Below, piece by piece: positions 15,577 through 22,789 of a stretch of DNA of 23,753 bases (position 1 is the first letter of the stretch; every line of letters begins with the position of its first letter). Source of the stretch: Prochloron sp. SP5CPC1 (GTDB lineage: Bacteria; Cyanobacteriota; Cyanobacteriia; Cyanobacteriales; Prochloraceae); the NCBI GenBank assembly GCA_014323965.1, contig JACONB010000010.1, forward strand, positions 1-23,753, given 5' to 3'. Below the pieces are notes generated by a model. It worked only from the letters and a program-made list of their open reading frames with translations. It ran no database searches and had not been told where the DNA came from. The position numbers were made by a program, and so were the translations under genes.

Positions 15577-16641
15577 ATGCTCGATCAATCATCCATTTTA
15601 GAAGTTTTGCGACCAGTACAAGACCCAGAATTACAAAAAAGTTTAGTGGACTTGAACATGATTCGCAATATATCCGTCGAGGATGGCTTAGTCAAATTTA
15701 ATTTAGTTCTCACTACCCCTGCTTGTCCTCTACGGGAACTAATTGTGGCAGATTGCGAAAAGGCAGTTAAGCAGTTACCGGAAGTTAAAGCAGTAGAGGT
15801 AAAAGTAACAGCGGACACTCCCTCACAACAACCCCAACCCAATAAACAGTCTATTCCTGGAGTCAAAAATATCCTGGCTATTTCCAGTGGCAAGGGAGGT
15901 GTGGGAAAAAGCACGGTGGCGGTTAATTGCGCTGTAGCCCTGGCCCTAAAAGGCGCTAAAGTGGGTTTACTAGATGCAGATATCTACGGCCCCAATGTCC
16001 CTACTATGTTGGGATTGGAAGATACCCCAATCATGGTACGAAAGGGAGATTCAGGGGAAGAAATTTTAGAGACCACCTTTAATTATGGGGTAAAAATGGT
16101 CTCCATGGGCTGTTTAATCGACCCAGATCAGCCTGTGATTTGGCGCGGTCCCATGTTAAACGGCATCATCCGCAAATTTCTCTATCAGGTAGACTGGGGG
16201 GAATTAGACTATCTGATTGTGGATATGCCTCCGGGAACTGGAGATGCTCAATTAACCCTAGGACAAGCAGTATCTATGGCAGGAGCAGTAATTGTTACTA
16301 CCCCTCAAAACGTTTCCCTCTTAGACTCTCGTCGAGGTTTGAAGATGTTCCAGCAAATGTCTGTGAGGGTATTGGGGATAGTGGAGAATATGAGCTATTT
16401 TATCCCCCCAGACCAACCTGACCGTTCTTACGATTTATTTGGTTCCGGAGGTGGAGAAAAAACATCCCGTGAACTAAAAGTGCCTTTATTGGGTTGTGTC
16501 CCCCTGGAAATTGCCTTGCGAGAGGGAGGAGATGAAGGGGTACCTATCACTATATCAGCTCCGGAATCAGCTTCAGCAAAAGCTTTAACAGCGATCGCCC
16601 AACAAATAGCTGCTCAAGTTTCCCTCGCTGCTTTAATGTAG
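15577..16641 (+). CDS. mrp: Mrp/NBP35 family iron-sulfur carrier ATPase
   Basis: This 354-residue protein has an N-terminal MIP18/DUF59 domain (about 1-80, with TTPACPLRE) and a P-loop ATPase domain. The deviant Walker A is SSGKGGVGKST at about residue 105. Further motifs are LLDADIYGPNVPTMLG, VDMPPGTGDAQLTL and IVTTPQNVSLLDSRRGL. Relatives (ApbC, Nbp35) carry Fe-S clusters. The paired Cys of ApbC after VENMSYF are replaced by FIPPDQPDRSYD, the usual cyanobacterial form. It lies upstream of ndhS on the same strand, with a gap of 41 bases. Confidence 0.92.
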   Translation: MLDQSSILEVLRPVQDPELQKSLVDLNMIRNISVEDGLVKFNLVLTTPACPLRELIVADCEKAVKQLPEVKAVEVKVTADTPSQQPQPNKQSIPGVKNILAISSGKGGVGKSTVAVNCAVALALKGAKVGLLDADIYGPNVPTMLGLEDTPIMVRKGDSGEEILETTFNYGVKMVSMGCLIDPDQPVIWRGPMLNGIIRKFLYQVDWGELDYLIVDMPPGTGDAQLTLGQAVSMAGAVIVTTPQNVSLLDSRRGLKMFQQMSVRVLGIVENMSYFIPPDQPDRSYDLFGSGGGEKTSRELKVPLLGCVPLEIALREGGDEGVPITISAPESASAKALTAIAQQIAAQVSLAALM

Positions 16642-16682
16642 TATAATTAAGTCCGGTACATTGATTTAAAGAGAGACAAATC

Positions 16683-16868
16683 GTGATTTTACCAGGAACA
16701 ACAGTTTGCGTTACTAATTCAGAGGATACCTACTACCATTTTCAAGGACTGGTACAACGGGTGAGCGACGGGAAAGCAGCAGTCTTATTTGAAGATGGTA
16801 ACTGGGACAAACTCGTCACCTTCAGACTCTCAGAACTAGAAGCGGTACAACTCAAACCCGAACGATAG
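16683..16868 (+). CDS. ndhS: NDH-1 subunit S
   Basis: NdhS is the SH3-like ferredoxin-binding subunit of the photosynthetic NDH-1 complex in cyanobacteria and chloroplasts. The 61-residue protein matches in full: ILPGTTVCVTN, QGLVQRVSDGKAAVLFEDGNW and DKLVTFRLSELE. The start is GTG at 16683, with a purine-rich AAAGAGAGA about 7 bases upstream. It follows mrp. Confidence 0.9.
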   Translation: MILPGTTVCVTNSEDTYYHFQGLVQRVSDGKAAVLFEDGNWDKLVTFRLSELEAVQLKPER

Positions 16869-16898
16869 CAAGGTTAGGATGTTTATTGGGTGGTATGT

Positions 16899-17129
16899 TT
16901 ATTTGAAAATTGCCGCTATATTTTTTTCTGCAAGCGGTATAGGGATAAACTCACCATTAGCCTTCATATCAGCAACAACTTCCTCCACCAAATTAACCAG
17001 ATTTTTCAGTGCATCTGTAGGGTCGTCTGATAGGTAAGAAAGACTGGGGAATTCAGGACAAAGGGCTACATATTCCCCGTCCTCTTCTGACCATGTTACT
17101 CGATATATATAATGTTTTTGTTCAGCCAT
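16899..17129 (-). CDS. hicB: HicB family antitoxin (second locus)
   Basis: This is a 76-residue HicB-type protein with the pattern YRVTWSEEDGEYVALCPEFPSLSYLSDDPTDALKN, cited for W.EEDGEYVA and DPTDAL. It appears complete, with C-terminal IPLAEKNIAAIFK. Its ATG overlaps the upstream hicA by 8 bases. No DNA-binding domain is visible. It remains intact although its toxin partner is scrambled. Confidence 0.82.
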   Translation of the reverse strand: MAEQKHYIYRVTWSEEDGEYVALCPEFPSLSYLSDDPTDALKNLVNLVEEVVADMKANGEFIPIPLAEKNIAAIFK

Positions 17130-17370
17130 TGTTTTTATCTTTCAGTTTGTAAATTGCCGCTAATACTTGTTTGACTTGATAAGTTTTGGTTTTTTCCATC
17201 TTTACCTTTTTGGATATTAACACGGGGGTCTCCAAGCCAGGGTGTTTTATAGACATGGTCTTGTTACGAGGTTTTCCAAAATAGTGAGTGCATAACCTAT
17301 CAAGGTCAGAAAAACGAACATCTTTGGGATTGGCGGCAATCGCTTTTAGTAACTTTTCTATACTACTCAT
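17122..17370 (-). pseudogene. hicA: HicA family toxin with two compensating indels
   Basis: The start is taken at ATG 17370 (MSSIEKLLKAIAANPKDVRFSDL), a typical HicA N-terminus with NPKDVRFSDL and HYFGKPR. From about 17260 the frame reads NKTMSIKHPGLETPVLISKK, which is not HicA-like. Another frame of the same DNA gives DHVYKTPWLGDPRVNIQKG, the expected core with the catalytic His. The normal frame returns after a T6 run (A6 on the coding strand) at 17190-17195 with KTYQVKQVLAAIYKL. So one base (or four) is missing near 17261 and one extra base is present at 17190-17195. The toxin probably lacks its active site, yet the frame still reaches the hicB overlap. Confidence 0.75.
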
Positions 17371-17459
17371 AGAGTTATTATATCGTATATTGACTACCAA
17401 AAGCTTCCGTAGTAGTACTCCTAGAGTAAACAAAGATAAACTTTACTAATTTTCTGCCT

Positions 17460-17576
17460 ATGGATCCCCAAACCTTGTCCACCGAGAGCAACCAGGACGA
17501 ATTTTACAGATTTAGTGCCCCAAACCGCCAATCTTTCTACTACCAGCTGTTGGTGGGCAATGCCCACCCTACATGA
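17460..17576 (+). CDS. Possible truncated 38-residue ORF ending in a palindrome
   Basis: A short frame starts MDPQTLSTESNQDEFYRFSA and ends with residues LLVGNAHPT encoded by the palindrome at 17552-17568. The first 28 residues have ordinary coding character but I do not recognise them. It may be the start of a gene cut by the repeat, or chance. Confidence 0.25.
   Translation: MDPQTLSTESNQDEFYRFSAPNRQSFYYQLLVGNAHPT
17552..17568. repeat. GGTGGGCAATGCCCACC palindrome, reference copy
   Basis: GGTGGGCA and TGCCCACC are perfect arms about one base, followed by CTAC. Other copies are at 14453, 19501 and, degenerate, at 2904 and 20902. This is a REP/MITE-like dispersed element. Confidence 0.75.
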
Positions 17577-17636
17577 CATTGATGATGCCTCGGGCGGGGG
17601 GATCCACCCATCAAATATAACCTCCTTAAAGAAAAT

Positions 17637-18305
17637 ATGCGCCTTCCTTTACCCCAGTTTACAGACGAAAATCGCCACCCCGACCATATCGCCGAGGTAA
17701 TAGAAACGGCGACAACTACCTTTTTGGCCCAATGTTTAGAACCGGATTCCTTGAGCTTCCCCACAATGCCTACCTTTGGTAGCTGGGTCAAGTCCATGGA
17801 TGAAGAAGAAGGTTACAAAATATATGCGCTAGTAAGTTATGTTACTTCTGCTCCTATTGATTCTGTCCATCGAGCCAGAGCTTTGGGTTTATCCTTAAGG
17901 GATTTGCGAGAACAGCAACCCCAGATTTTTGCCATGCTTGTCACTGAATTTCGCGCCACAATCGTGGGCTTCGAGAACTATCATAACAAAGTTAAAGACA
18001 ATTCAAATAAGTTAGGTGATGTACATCAATATTTACCTCCTCGTCCGCCCCAAATTCATCAAGGAGTTTACCGTTGCGAACCATCAGAAGTAATTCACTT
18101 TAGCGAACAGCTGGATTTTTTACCGATTCTCTTGCAAACAACTGAAACGCCCCCAGAAGCTTTAATTGCAGCTACAATGAGGGAGATTTATCGTTTGCGC
18201 AATGCTGACAGAAATTGGTTAATTCAAGCAGGGAAGAAATTGTCCATCTTACTCAAAGACGATTACGATCGCCTCCGTGACATTCTCCGTCAAATACATT
18301 ATTGA
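17637..18305 (+). CDS. Conserved cyanobacterial protein, possible HAS-barrel
   Basis: This is a 222-residue soluble protein. It opens MRLPLPQFTDENRHPDHIAEVIETAT and continues with GSWVKSMDEEEG, PIDSVHRARALGLSLRDLREQQPQIFAML, YLPPRPPQIHQGVYRCEP and LLKDDYDRLRDILRQI (cited as separate motifs). I recall closely similar proteins in many cyanobacteria, usually called hypothetical or HAS-barrel domain proteins. The N-terminal 80 residues fit a small beta-barrel, as in HerA-like ATPases, but no ATPase domain follows. The role is unknown. The gene lies just upstream of the disrupted HtrA protease gene. Confidence 0.65.
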   Translation: MRLPLPQFTDENRHPDHIAEVIETATTTFLAQCLEPDSLSFPTMPTFGSWVKSMDEEEGYKIYALVSYVTSAPIDSVHRARALGLSLRDLREQQPQIFAMLVTEFRATIVGFENYHNKVKDNSNKLGDVHQYLPPRPPQIHQGVYRCEPSEVIHFSEQLDFLPILLQTTETPPEALIAATMREIYRLRNADRNWLIQAGKKLSILLKDDYDRLRDILRQIHY

Positions 18306-18328
18306 CTCCGATTCTTTCCCCCTTCGCG

Positions 18329-18344
18329 CCTTTGCGGCTTTGCG
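18329..18344. repeat. CCTTTGCG/GCTTTGCG repeat
   Basis: Two 8-base units in reverse orientation to the CGCAAAGG triplet at 11489-11512. It lies between the conserved unknown gene and the protease gene. Confidence 0.45.
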
Positions 18345-18401
18345 CGAGACAAAACCCCAATCTAAAAGTTAAAATAAATTTACCCTAATTGTACCAAAAT
18401 A

Positions 18402-19492
18402 ATGAAATCCTCAAAATTTATTCGGCAATTTAGTACCCATTTCGTCGCCCTGGTGCTGGGAGTGGCTCTCGCCTTTAGCAGTCTGCGGATGCTATCTTCC
18501 CAAGCTAAACCAGCAGAGGTATTGGAACCACCCCAAGAACCTACCACTACAGTAGCCCTAAGACCAGGCGTCACCAGTGGTGACGGGATTTTTTTGGCGA
18601 TCGCTTGAGAGGAACACCCCAGGAAAGAGAAGTGCGAGGTCAGGGTTCAGGCTTTATTACCGATAACAGCGGTATCATTCTCACCAATGCTCATGTAGTT
18701 AGCGGAGCGGACAAAGTCACCGTCACCCTCAAAGACGGGCGTCAATTTGAAGGAGAAGTGAAAGGTAGCGATCCAGTCACGGATTTAGCAGTAGTGAAAA
18801 TCGAGCCTCAGGGAGCAGACTTACCTATAGCTTCCTTGGGAAATTCCGGTGAAGTACAGGTAGGAGATTGGGCGATCGCAGTAGGGAACCCTCTGGGTTT
18901 GAACAATACCGTCACCTTAGGCATTATCAGCACCCTGGATCGTTCTTCCGCCCAAGTAGGGATCCCTGATAAACGAGTAGACTTCCTCCAAACCGACGCA
19001 GCCATCAATCCGGGTAATTCCGGTGGCCCCTTATTAAACGACCGTGGGGAAGTAATCGGGATCAACACCGCTATTCGCGCCAATGCCACTGGTATCGGCT
19101 TTGCTATTCCCATTAATAAAGCAAAAGCTCTTAAAGACACTCTCGCTGCGGGTAAAGAAGTGCCCCACCCCTATGTGGGCATTCAAATGATTACCCTGAA
19201 CCCAGAATTAGCCCAACAATACAATCAAAACCCCAATTCTCCTTTCTTTGTACCGGAAGAAGAAGGGGTTTTGGTAGTTGGAGTTTTACCAGATACCCCT
19301 GCTGCTAGTTCTGGTATTCGTCGGGGAGATGTTATTCTCAAAGTAGCGGGGCAAAGGATTACCAGTGCTGAGCAATTGCAGTCCATTGTGGAAAAAAGCG
19401 GTGTGGGGGCAACTCTCCGCTTTGAAATCAAACGGGGGGATAATACTTTGTCTCTGAATGTACGAACAGCTCAACTAGAAAGTATCTCTTAG
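18402..19492 (+). pseudogene. HtrA/Deg serine protease split by an internal deletion
   Basis: Deg/HtrA proteases degrade damaged proteins at the cell envelope. The first part (18402-18608) is a signal anchor, KSSKFIRQFSTHFVALVLGVALAFSSL, quoted for its basic-hydrophobic pattern, and a Pro-rich linker ending VTSGDGIFLAIA then TGA. In the next frame from 18590 the DNA reads FFGDRLRGTPQEREVRGQGSGFI and continues as a complete protease. The triad is present in TNAHVV (His), DLAVVKI (Asp) and GNSGGPLL (Ser), and a PDZ domain follows (about 19250-19490). The segment with PAVVRI and DPFFRRFF that normally joins the two parts is absent. The break lies within 18585-18592, beside a T7 run and a HIP1 site. 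As read, neither fragment makes a secreted full protease. Confidence 0.82.
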
Positions 19493-19500
19493 TGGTAAAC

Positions 19501-19517
19501 GGTGGGCGATGCCCACC
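19501..19517. repeat. GGTGGGCGATGCCCACC palindrome between converging genes
   Basis: It sits exactly between the protease stop (19490-19492) and the Uma2 stop. The adjoining CCCTAC gives the minus-strand TAG of the Uma2 gene at 19518-19520. It could act as a two-way transcription end. Confidence 0.75.
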
Positions 19518-20204
19518 CTACAATTGGTTGGGATCAATGCCCAATTCTTGTAACTTAGTTACTAATTTTTCCTGCTGTATCGAGGCAAATTGAGCGACTT
19601 CTTCTGGTGTGGGTACCAGTTCTCCTCCTGGAGTGAAAACCCTTAGCTTCTGGTCATGAATACCTAAAAAAAGTTGCAATTGCTCACTCCACAGCCAACC
19701 TCTATCATTGGGGGACAACTCTTGATAAATGGAGCGCAAAAGTTCAAATCCTTTCAATTCTAGGGTGTGGGGATCGAACCAAAAATATTCTGGTGTACGG
19801 AATATATTTTGATAGATTTCTTTTTTCATCCCTCGATCCACATTTGCTGTAGATTCAGACAATAATTCTACAATCACATTAGGATATTGACCATTCTCTT
19901 CCCAGACAACCCAACTCTTGCGAGGTTTACGCTCCGTTCCCAACACCACAAAAAAATCTGGACCTCGAAAATCTTCAGATTTACGCTGACGGGGACTATA
20001 ATAAATGGTCAAGTTCCCCATGGCATAAAAATCATTGCGCTCCCGCCACAGAAACTCTAAACACTCCAACAACAACATAATTTGGCGAAAGTGTAATTCT
20101 GTTTCCAACGGCGGTTCCCGACTTTCTAACTCAATGGGAGGAAAAGGGAGCGCTTCCTGGTTCCGTTCAAGAACAGTTTGTTTTGGTATCGCCAACATCC
20201 CCAT
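19518..20204 (-). CDS. Uma2 family protein (second copy)
   Basis: This 228-residue protein is of the Uma2/DUF820 type with a PD-(D/E)XK nuclease-like core: RGPDFFVVLG (Asp), PNVIVELLSEST (Glu) and a downstream MKKEIYQN (Lys). The C-terminus has a shortened helical tail, EEVAQFASIQQEKLVTKLQELGIDPNQL, cited for the final LxxLGIDP pattern. It is not closely similar to the first copy at 13436. Its stop is provided by the flank of a palindrome. The function of the family is not established; some members occur in mobile regions. Confidence 0.82.
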   Translation of the reverse strand: MGMLAIPKQTVLERNQEALPFPPIELESREPPLETELHFRQIMLLLECLEFLWRERNDFYAMGNLTIYYSPRQRKSEDFRGPDFFVVLGTERKPRKSWVVWEENGQYPNVIVELLSESTANVDRGMKKEIYQNIFRTPEYFWFDPHTLELKGFELLRSIYQELSPNDRGWLWSEQLQLFLGIHDQKLRVFTPGGELVPTPEEVAQFASIQQEKLVTKLQELGIDPNQL

Positions 20205-20233
20205 TTCCTCAAAACTTTACTCTAGTTTAACAG

Positions 20234-20500
20234 ATGATCGAACTAACTCTCCAACAGCGGCAAACAGTGGCGCAGTCCAAAGAAACCCCTCCTCGCGCCG
20301 TAGATCCAGACACTGATACAACCTACGTCCTTATTCAAGAAGAAGTGTACATCCGGCTGAAGAAGGTACTCTTGGACGAAGAGGAAAGCAGCCTCCTCCG
20401 TGACACCTATCCTTACGCAATGGAAGTCTTCGGGAGGGAGGGGTGGGATGATCCGGCGATGGATATCTATAACGACCTCGATCCTCGTAGGCAGTCATGA
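20234..20500 (+). CDS. Antitoxin partner of the MazF-like toxin
   Basis: This is an 88-residue acidic protein with ETPPRAVDPDTDTTYVLI and EEVYIRLKKVLLDEEESSL, followed by an acidic C-terminus rich in Asp. It has no recognised DNA-binding domain. Antitoxin identity rests on its place: the stop overlaps the start of a MazF-like gene by 4 bases (ATGA at 20497-20500). The N-terminal DTTYVLI..EVY.RL pattern recalls antitoxins encoded next to cyanobacterial MazF homologues. It starts 30 bases from the divergent Uma2 gene. Confidence 0.7.
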   Translation: MIELTLQQRQTVAQSKETPPRAVDPDTDTTYVLIQEEVYIRLKKVLLDEEESSLLRDTYPYAMEVFGREGWDDPAMDIYNDLDPRRQS

Positions 20501-20853
20501 ATGTCCAACGAGGTGATGTTGTGCTGGTGGATTACCCCTATACTGCGGGCAGTAGGACCAAGGTGCGTCCTGCCCTTGTGATCCAGAACGACCGAGACAA
20601 CCAACGCCTGAGAAATACCATCGTCGCCCAAATCACGAGCCTGACACAGCGAGCCTTAGAACCGACGCAGTTATTGATTCTTATTGCCACGCCTGAAGGT
20701 CAGCAGTCCGGGTTGAGACAAGATTCGGTTGTGAACAGCCTCAATTTGCTAACCCTGGACAAGGGTAGAATCCTGCGCAAGATCGGGAAGCTACCAGATT
20801 CCATCATACGGAAAGTCAATAACTGTCTCAAGGTCGCGTTGGAGTTATCCTAG
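20497..20853 (+). CDS. mazF: MazF/PemK family endoribonuclease toxin
   Basis: MazF-type toxins cleave single-stranded mRNA at short motifs. This 118-residue protein opens RGDVVLVDYPYTAGSRTKVRPALVIQNDRDN, cited for the RGDV, the Arg of K.RPALVI and the conserved barrel. It has QDSVVNSLNLLTLDKGRIL, which fits the C-terminal dimer strand. It is complete and coupled to the upstream antitoxin. The sequence looks slightly more GC-rich than its surroundings, which suggests transfer. Confidence 0.88.
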   Translation: MNVQRGDVVLVDYPYTAGSRTKVRPALVIQNDRDNQRLRNTIVAQITSLTQRALEPTQLLILIATPEGQQSGLRQDSVVNSLNLLTLDKGRILRKIGKLPDSIIRKVNNCLKVALELS

Positions 20854-20901
20854 GGCAAATCTTTCCCGACGGACGATTCCCGATTCCCGACTCCCAGCCC
20901 T

Positions 20902-20920
20902 GGCGGGCAATGCTACACCC
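20902..20920. repeat. Degenerate GGTGGGC-type palindrome at the kaiC end
   Basis: GGCGGGCAATGCTACACCC is a diverged copy. It supplies the TAG (20913-20915) that ends the frameshifted kaiC frame. It is preceded by a tandem CGATTCCC-type stretch (20872-20895). Confidence 0.5.
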
Positions 20921-22436
20921 CATGGTTAGTCCTTAGTTCTGTCCCTAACACCCCGAACAATCCGTGAAAGTTCAGACTTTTCGTCCACAGAAATGCGACT
21001 GGGAGAACCGCTAATAATCCGTTCGTAGTTACTGAAAGAATCCTTAATTGCCGGACCTTCCTCACTAATACTGTACTCCCGAGGGACATTTCTCCCCTAA
21101 TTTCCACATATTGGAGCATGATAATGGTGTCCGTAATGGTGGAAATATGGGATTCCGTAATGGAATGAGCACCCATAAACTGGTCCGTAGTGTTGGTAAA
21201 GAAACCGGTAATTTCTTCTTGTTTCGCATAACCGGTGACCCCAATCACAAACTGGCGGAAAGCATTGTTGGTAACCCCCCGGGCTAAAGCTGAGAGAGAA
21301 TCAATGGCGATACGAGAGGGTTTGAATTCAGAAATTTCCGATTTAATCATTTGCAAATGGTCTTCCAAACCCGCTGATTCTGGATAGCAACAAAGCAGTT
21401 TCAGCAGACCTTTTTGCTCCATTTCCTCAAAATCAATGCCCCAAGATGAAGCATTGCGGGATAATTGGGGTCTCGATTCTTCGTAAGCAAAAAGAATTGC
21501 CCTTTCCCCCCGCCGACACCCTTCTTCTAAAAACTTGCTCACCAACAGGGTTTTTCCGGTTCCCGTGGCACCAGTTGCCAAGATAATGGAATCTTTGAAG
21601 AAACCTCCGCCACACATGGAGTCCAGAGTTTTGATACCAGAAGAAATCCTCACATTGGAGGAACGCTGAGTCAGTCGCATAGCACCCAAAGGGAAAATAT
21701 TAATGCCATCATTAGTAATAGTAAAGGGATACTCTCCTTTCATATGGGTGGTACCCCGCAACTTGAGAATTTCCACCGTGCGACGACGCCGTTCTCCTTC
21801 CAAGACGTTGCGCACAATCACCACATTGTCGGAAACAAATTCCTCCACCCCGAATCGAGCAACAGGACCGTATTCATCTATCCTTTCTGTGGTCATAATT
21901 GAGGTGACTTTCAGTTGTTTGAGACGAGCAACGAGACGAAAGATTTCCCGTCTAACTACTGAGGCTGCATCGTACTGCTGAAATACCGCCGTAACCGAGT
22001 CAATGGAAACTAACTTGGCTTTATATTTGCTAATAGCATACTGAATCCGTTCGATTAAAGCAGAAAGGTCAAAATTGCCCACCACTTCCTGTCCTTCTGG
22101 ATCCGGGGAGGCATCAAGAATGAATAATTTACCCTTATCAATTAAGTCTGCCAAATTCCAGCCAAAACTATAGGCATTTTGGATAATATCCGTAGGAGAT
22201 TCTTCAAAGGTAACAAATAAGCCGGGATAATTGAAATATTTGATGCCATGATAGAGAAATTGAATCGCTAGCAAGGTTTTGCCTGTACCGGAGGTGCCGC
22301 TTACCAGAGTTGTTCTCCCCATAGGAAGACCACCACGAGTGATTTCATCAAATCCTTCAATTGTTGTCAGGATTTTTTGAACTCCTTTCAGAATTAATTT
22401 GTCTTTATTTTGTGCATTGAGATTCAATGGATTCAT
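20913..22436 (-). pseudogene. kaiC: Circadian clock ATPase/kinase KaiC with an out-of-frame deletion
   Basis: KaiC is the hexameric clock ATPase and autokinase. CI and CII match full-length KaiC closely up to VEIRGEMS: P-loops GTSGTGKT and GATGTGKT, catalytic FEESP and YEESR, and phosphosites in ESHISTITD. The following 17 conserved residues (RAINVFK, MRGSWHD, KGI; about 451-467) are missing. The frame then reads LGSTVLVRKVRQLR to 20913. In another frame the native tail continues, REYSISEEGPAIKDSF...GVRDRTKD, to a TAA at 20926-20928. The deletion is about 49 bases, at 21077-21086. Lost are the ATP-contacting segment of CII and, in frame, the A-loop and tail where KaiA binds. Confidence 0.88.
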
Positions 22437-22497
22437 ATTGGTCCTCGGAAGTTATCCGTATTTATAGTTTATATCCCAGAGGTCAAAAAATCTCCAC

Positions 22498-22751
22498 TTA
22501 CAAGTCGGAGTCTCTGTCTCTGATTTCCTCGTACAGAAGATCTAAGCCAATTAATACTTTTTCCCGATCGGGATTTTATCTTCCTCAGCTAGTTGGGGAT
22601 TTTTGAGCACATCAATCACTTTGAGTGCGTAGACACCTTGAAAATCTTCTTCCAGGATATTTTTCAGGGTTTTTAGAGCACGAACAGAGTTGGAAGTATT
22701 CCCGGCAACATAAAGCTTTAAAATATAAGCTATATAAGCTTTTTTAAACAT
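22498..22751 (-). pseudogene. kaiB: Clock protein KaiB with an out-of-frame deletion
   Basis: KaiB is the fold-switching clock protein that sequesters KaiA on KaiC. It starts with ATG at 22751. Residues 1-60 are a good KaiB N-terminus (LKLYVAGNTSNSVRALKTLK, DVLKNPQLAEEDKI). The expected segment LATPTLSK...KIIGDLS (about 21 residues) is missing. The frame ends PIGKKY with a stop at 22551. In another frame the native end reads DREKVLIGLDLLYEEIRDRD, with TAA at 22498-22500. The deletion is about 64 bases, at the palindrome TCCCGATCGGGA (22562-22573). The product would lack the fold-switching half of KaiB. Confidence 0.9.
22562..22573. other. Palindrome at the kaiB deletion junction
   Basis: TCCCGATCGGGA is a perfect 12-base palindrome exactly where the kaiB frame breaks. 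The kaiC junction (21077-21086) carries TCCCGAGGGA, with the same arms TCCC/GGGA. Confidence 0.6.
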
Positions 22752-22789
22752 AGTTATAAATAGTAATACTGACTTTAATTAAGTAGAGT

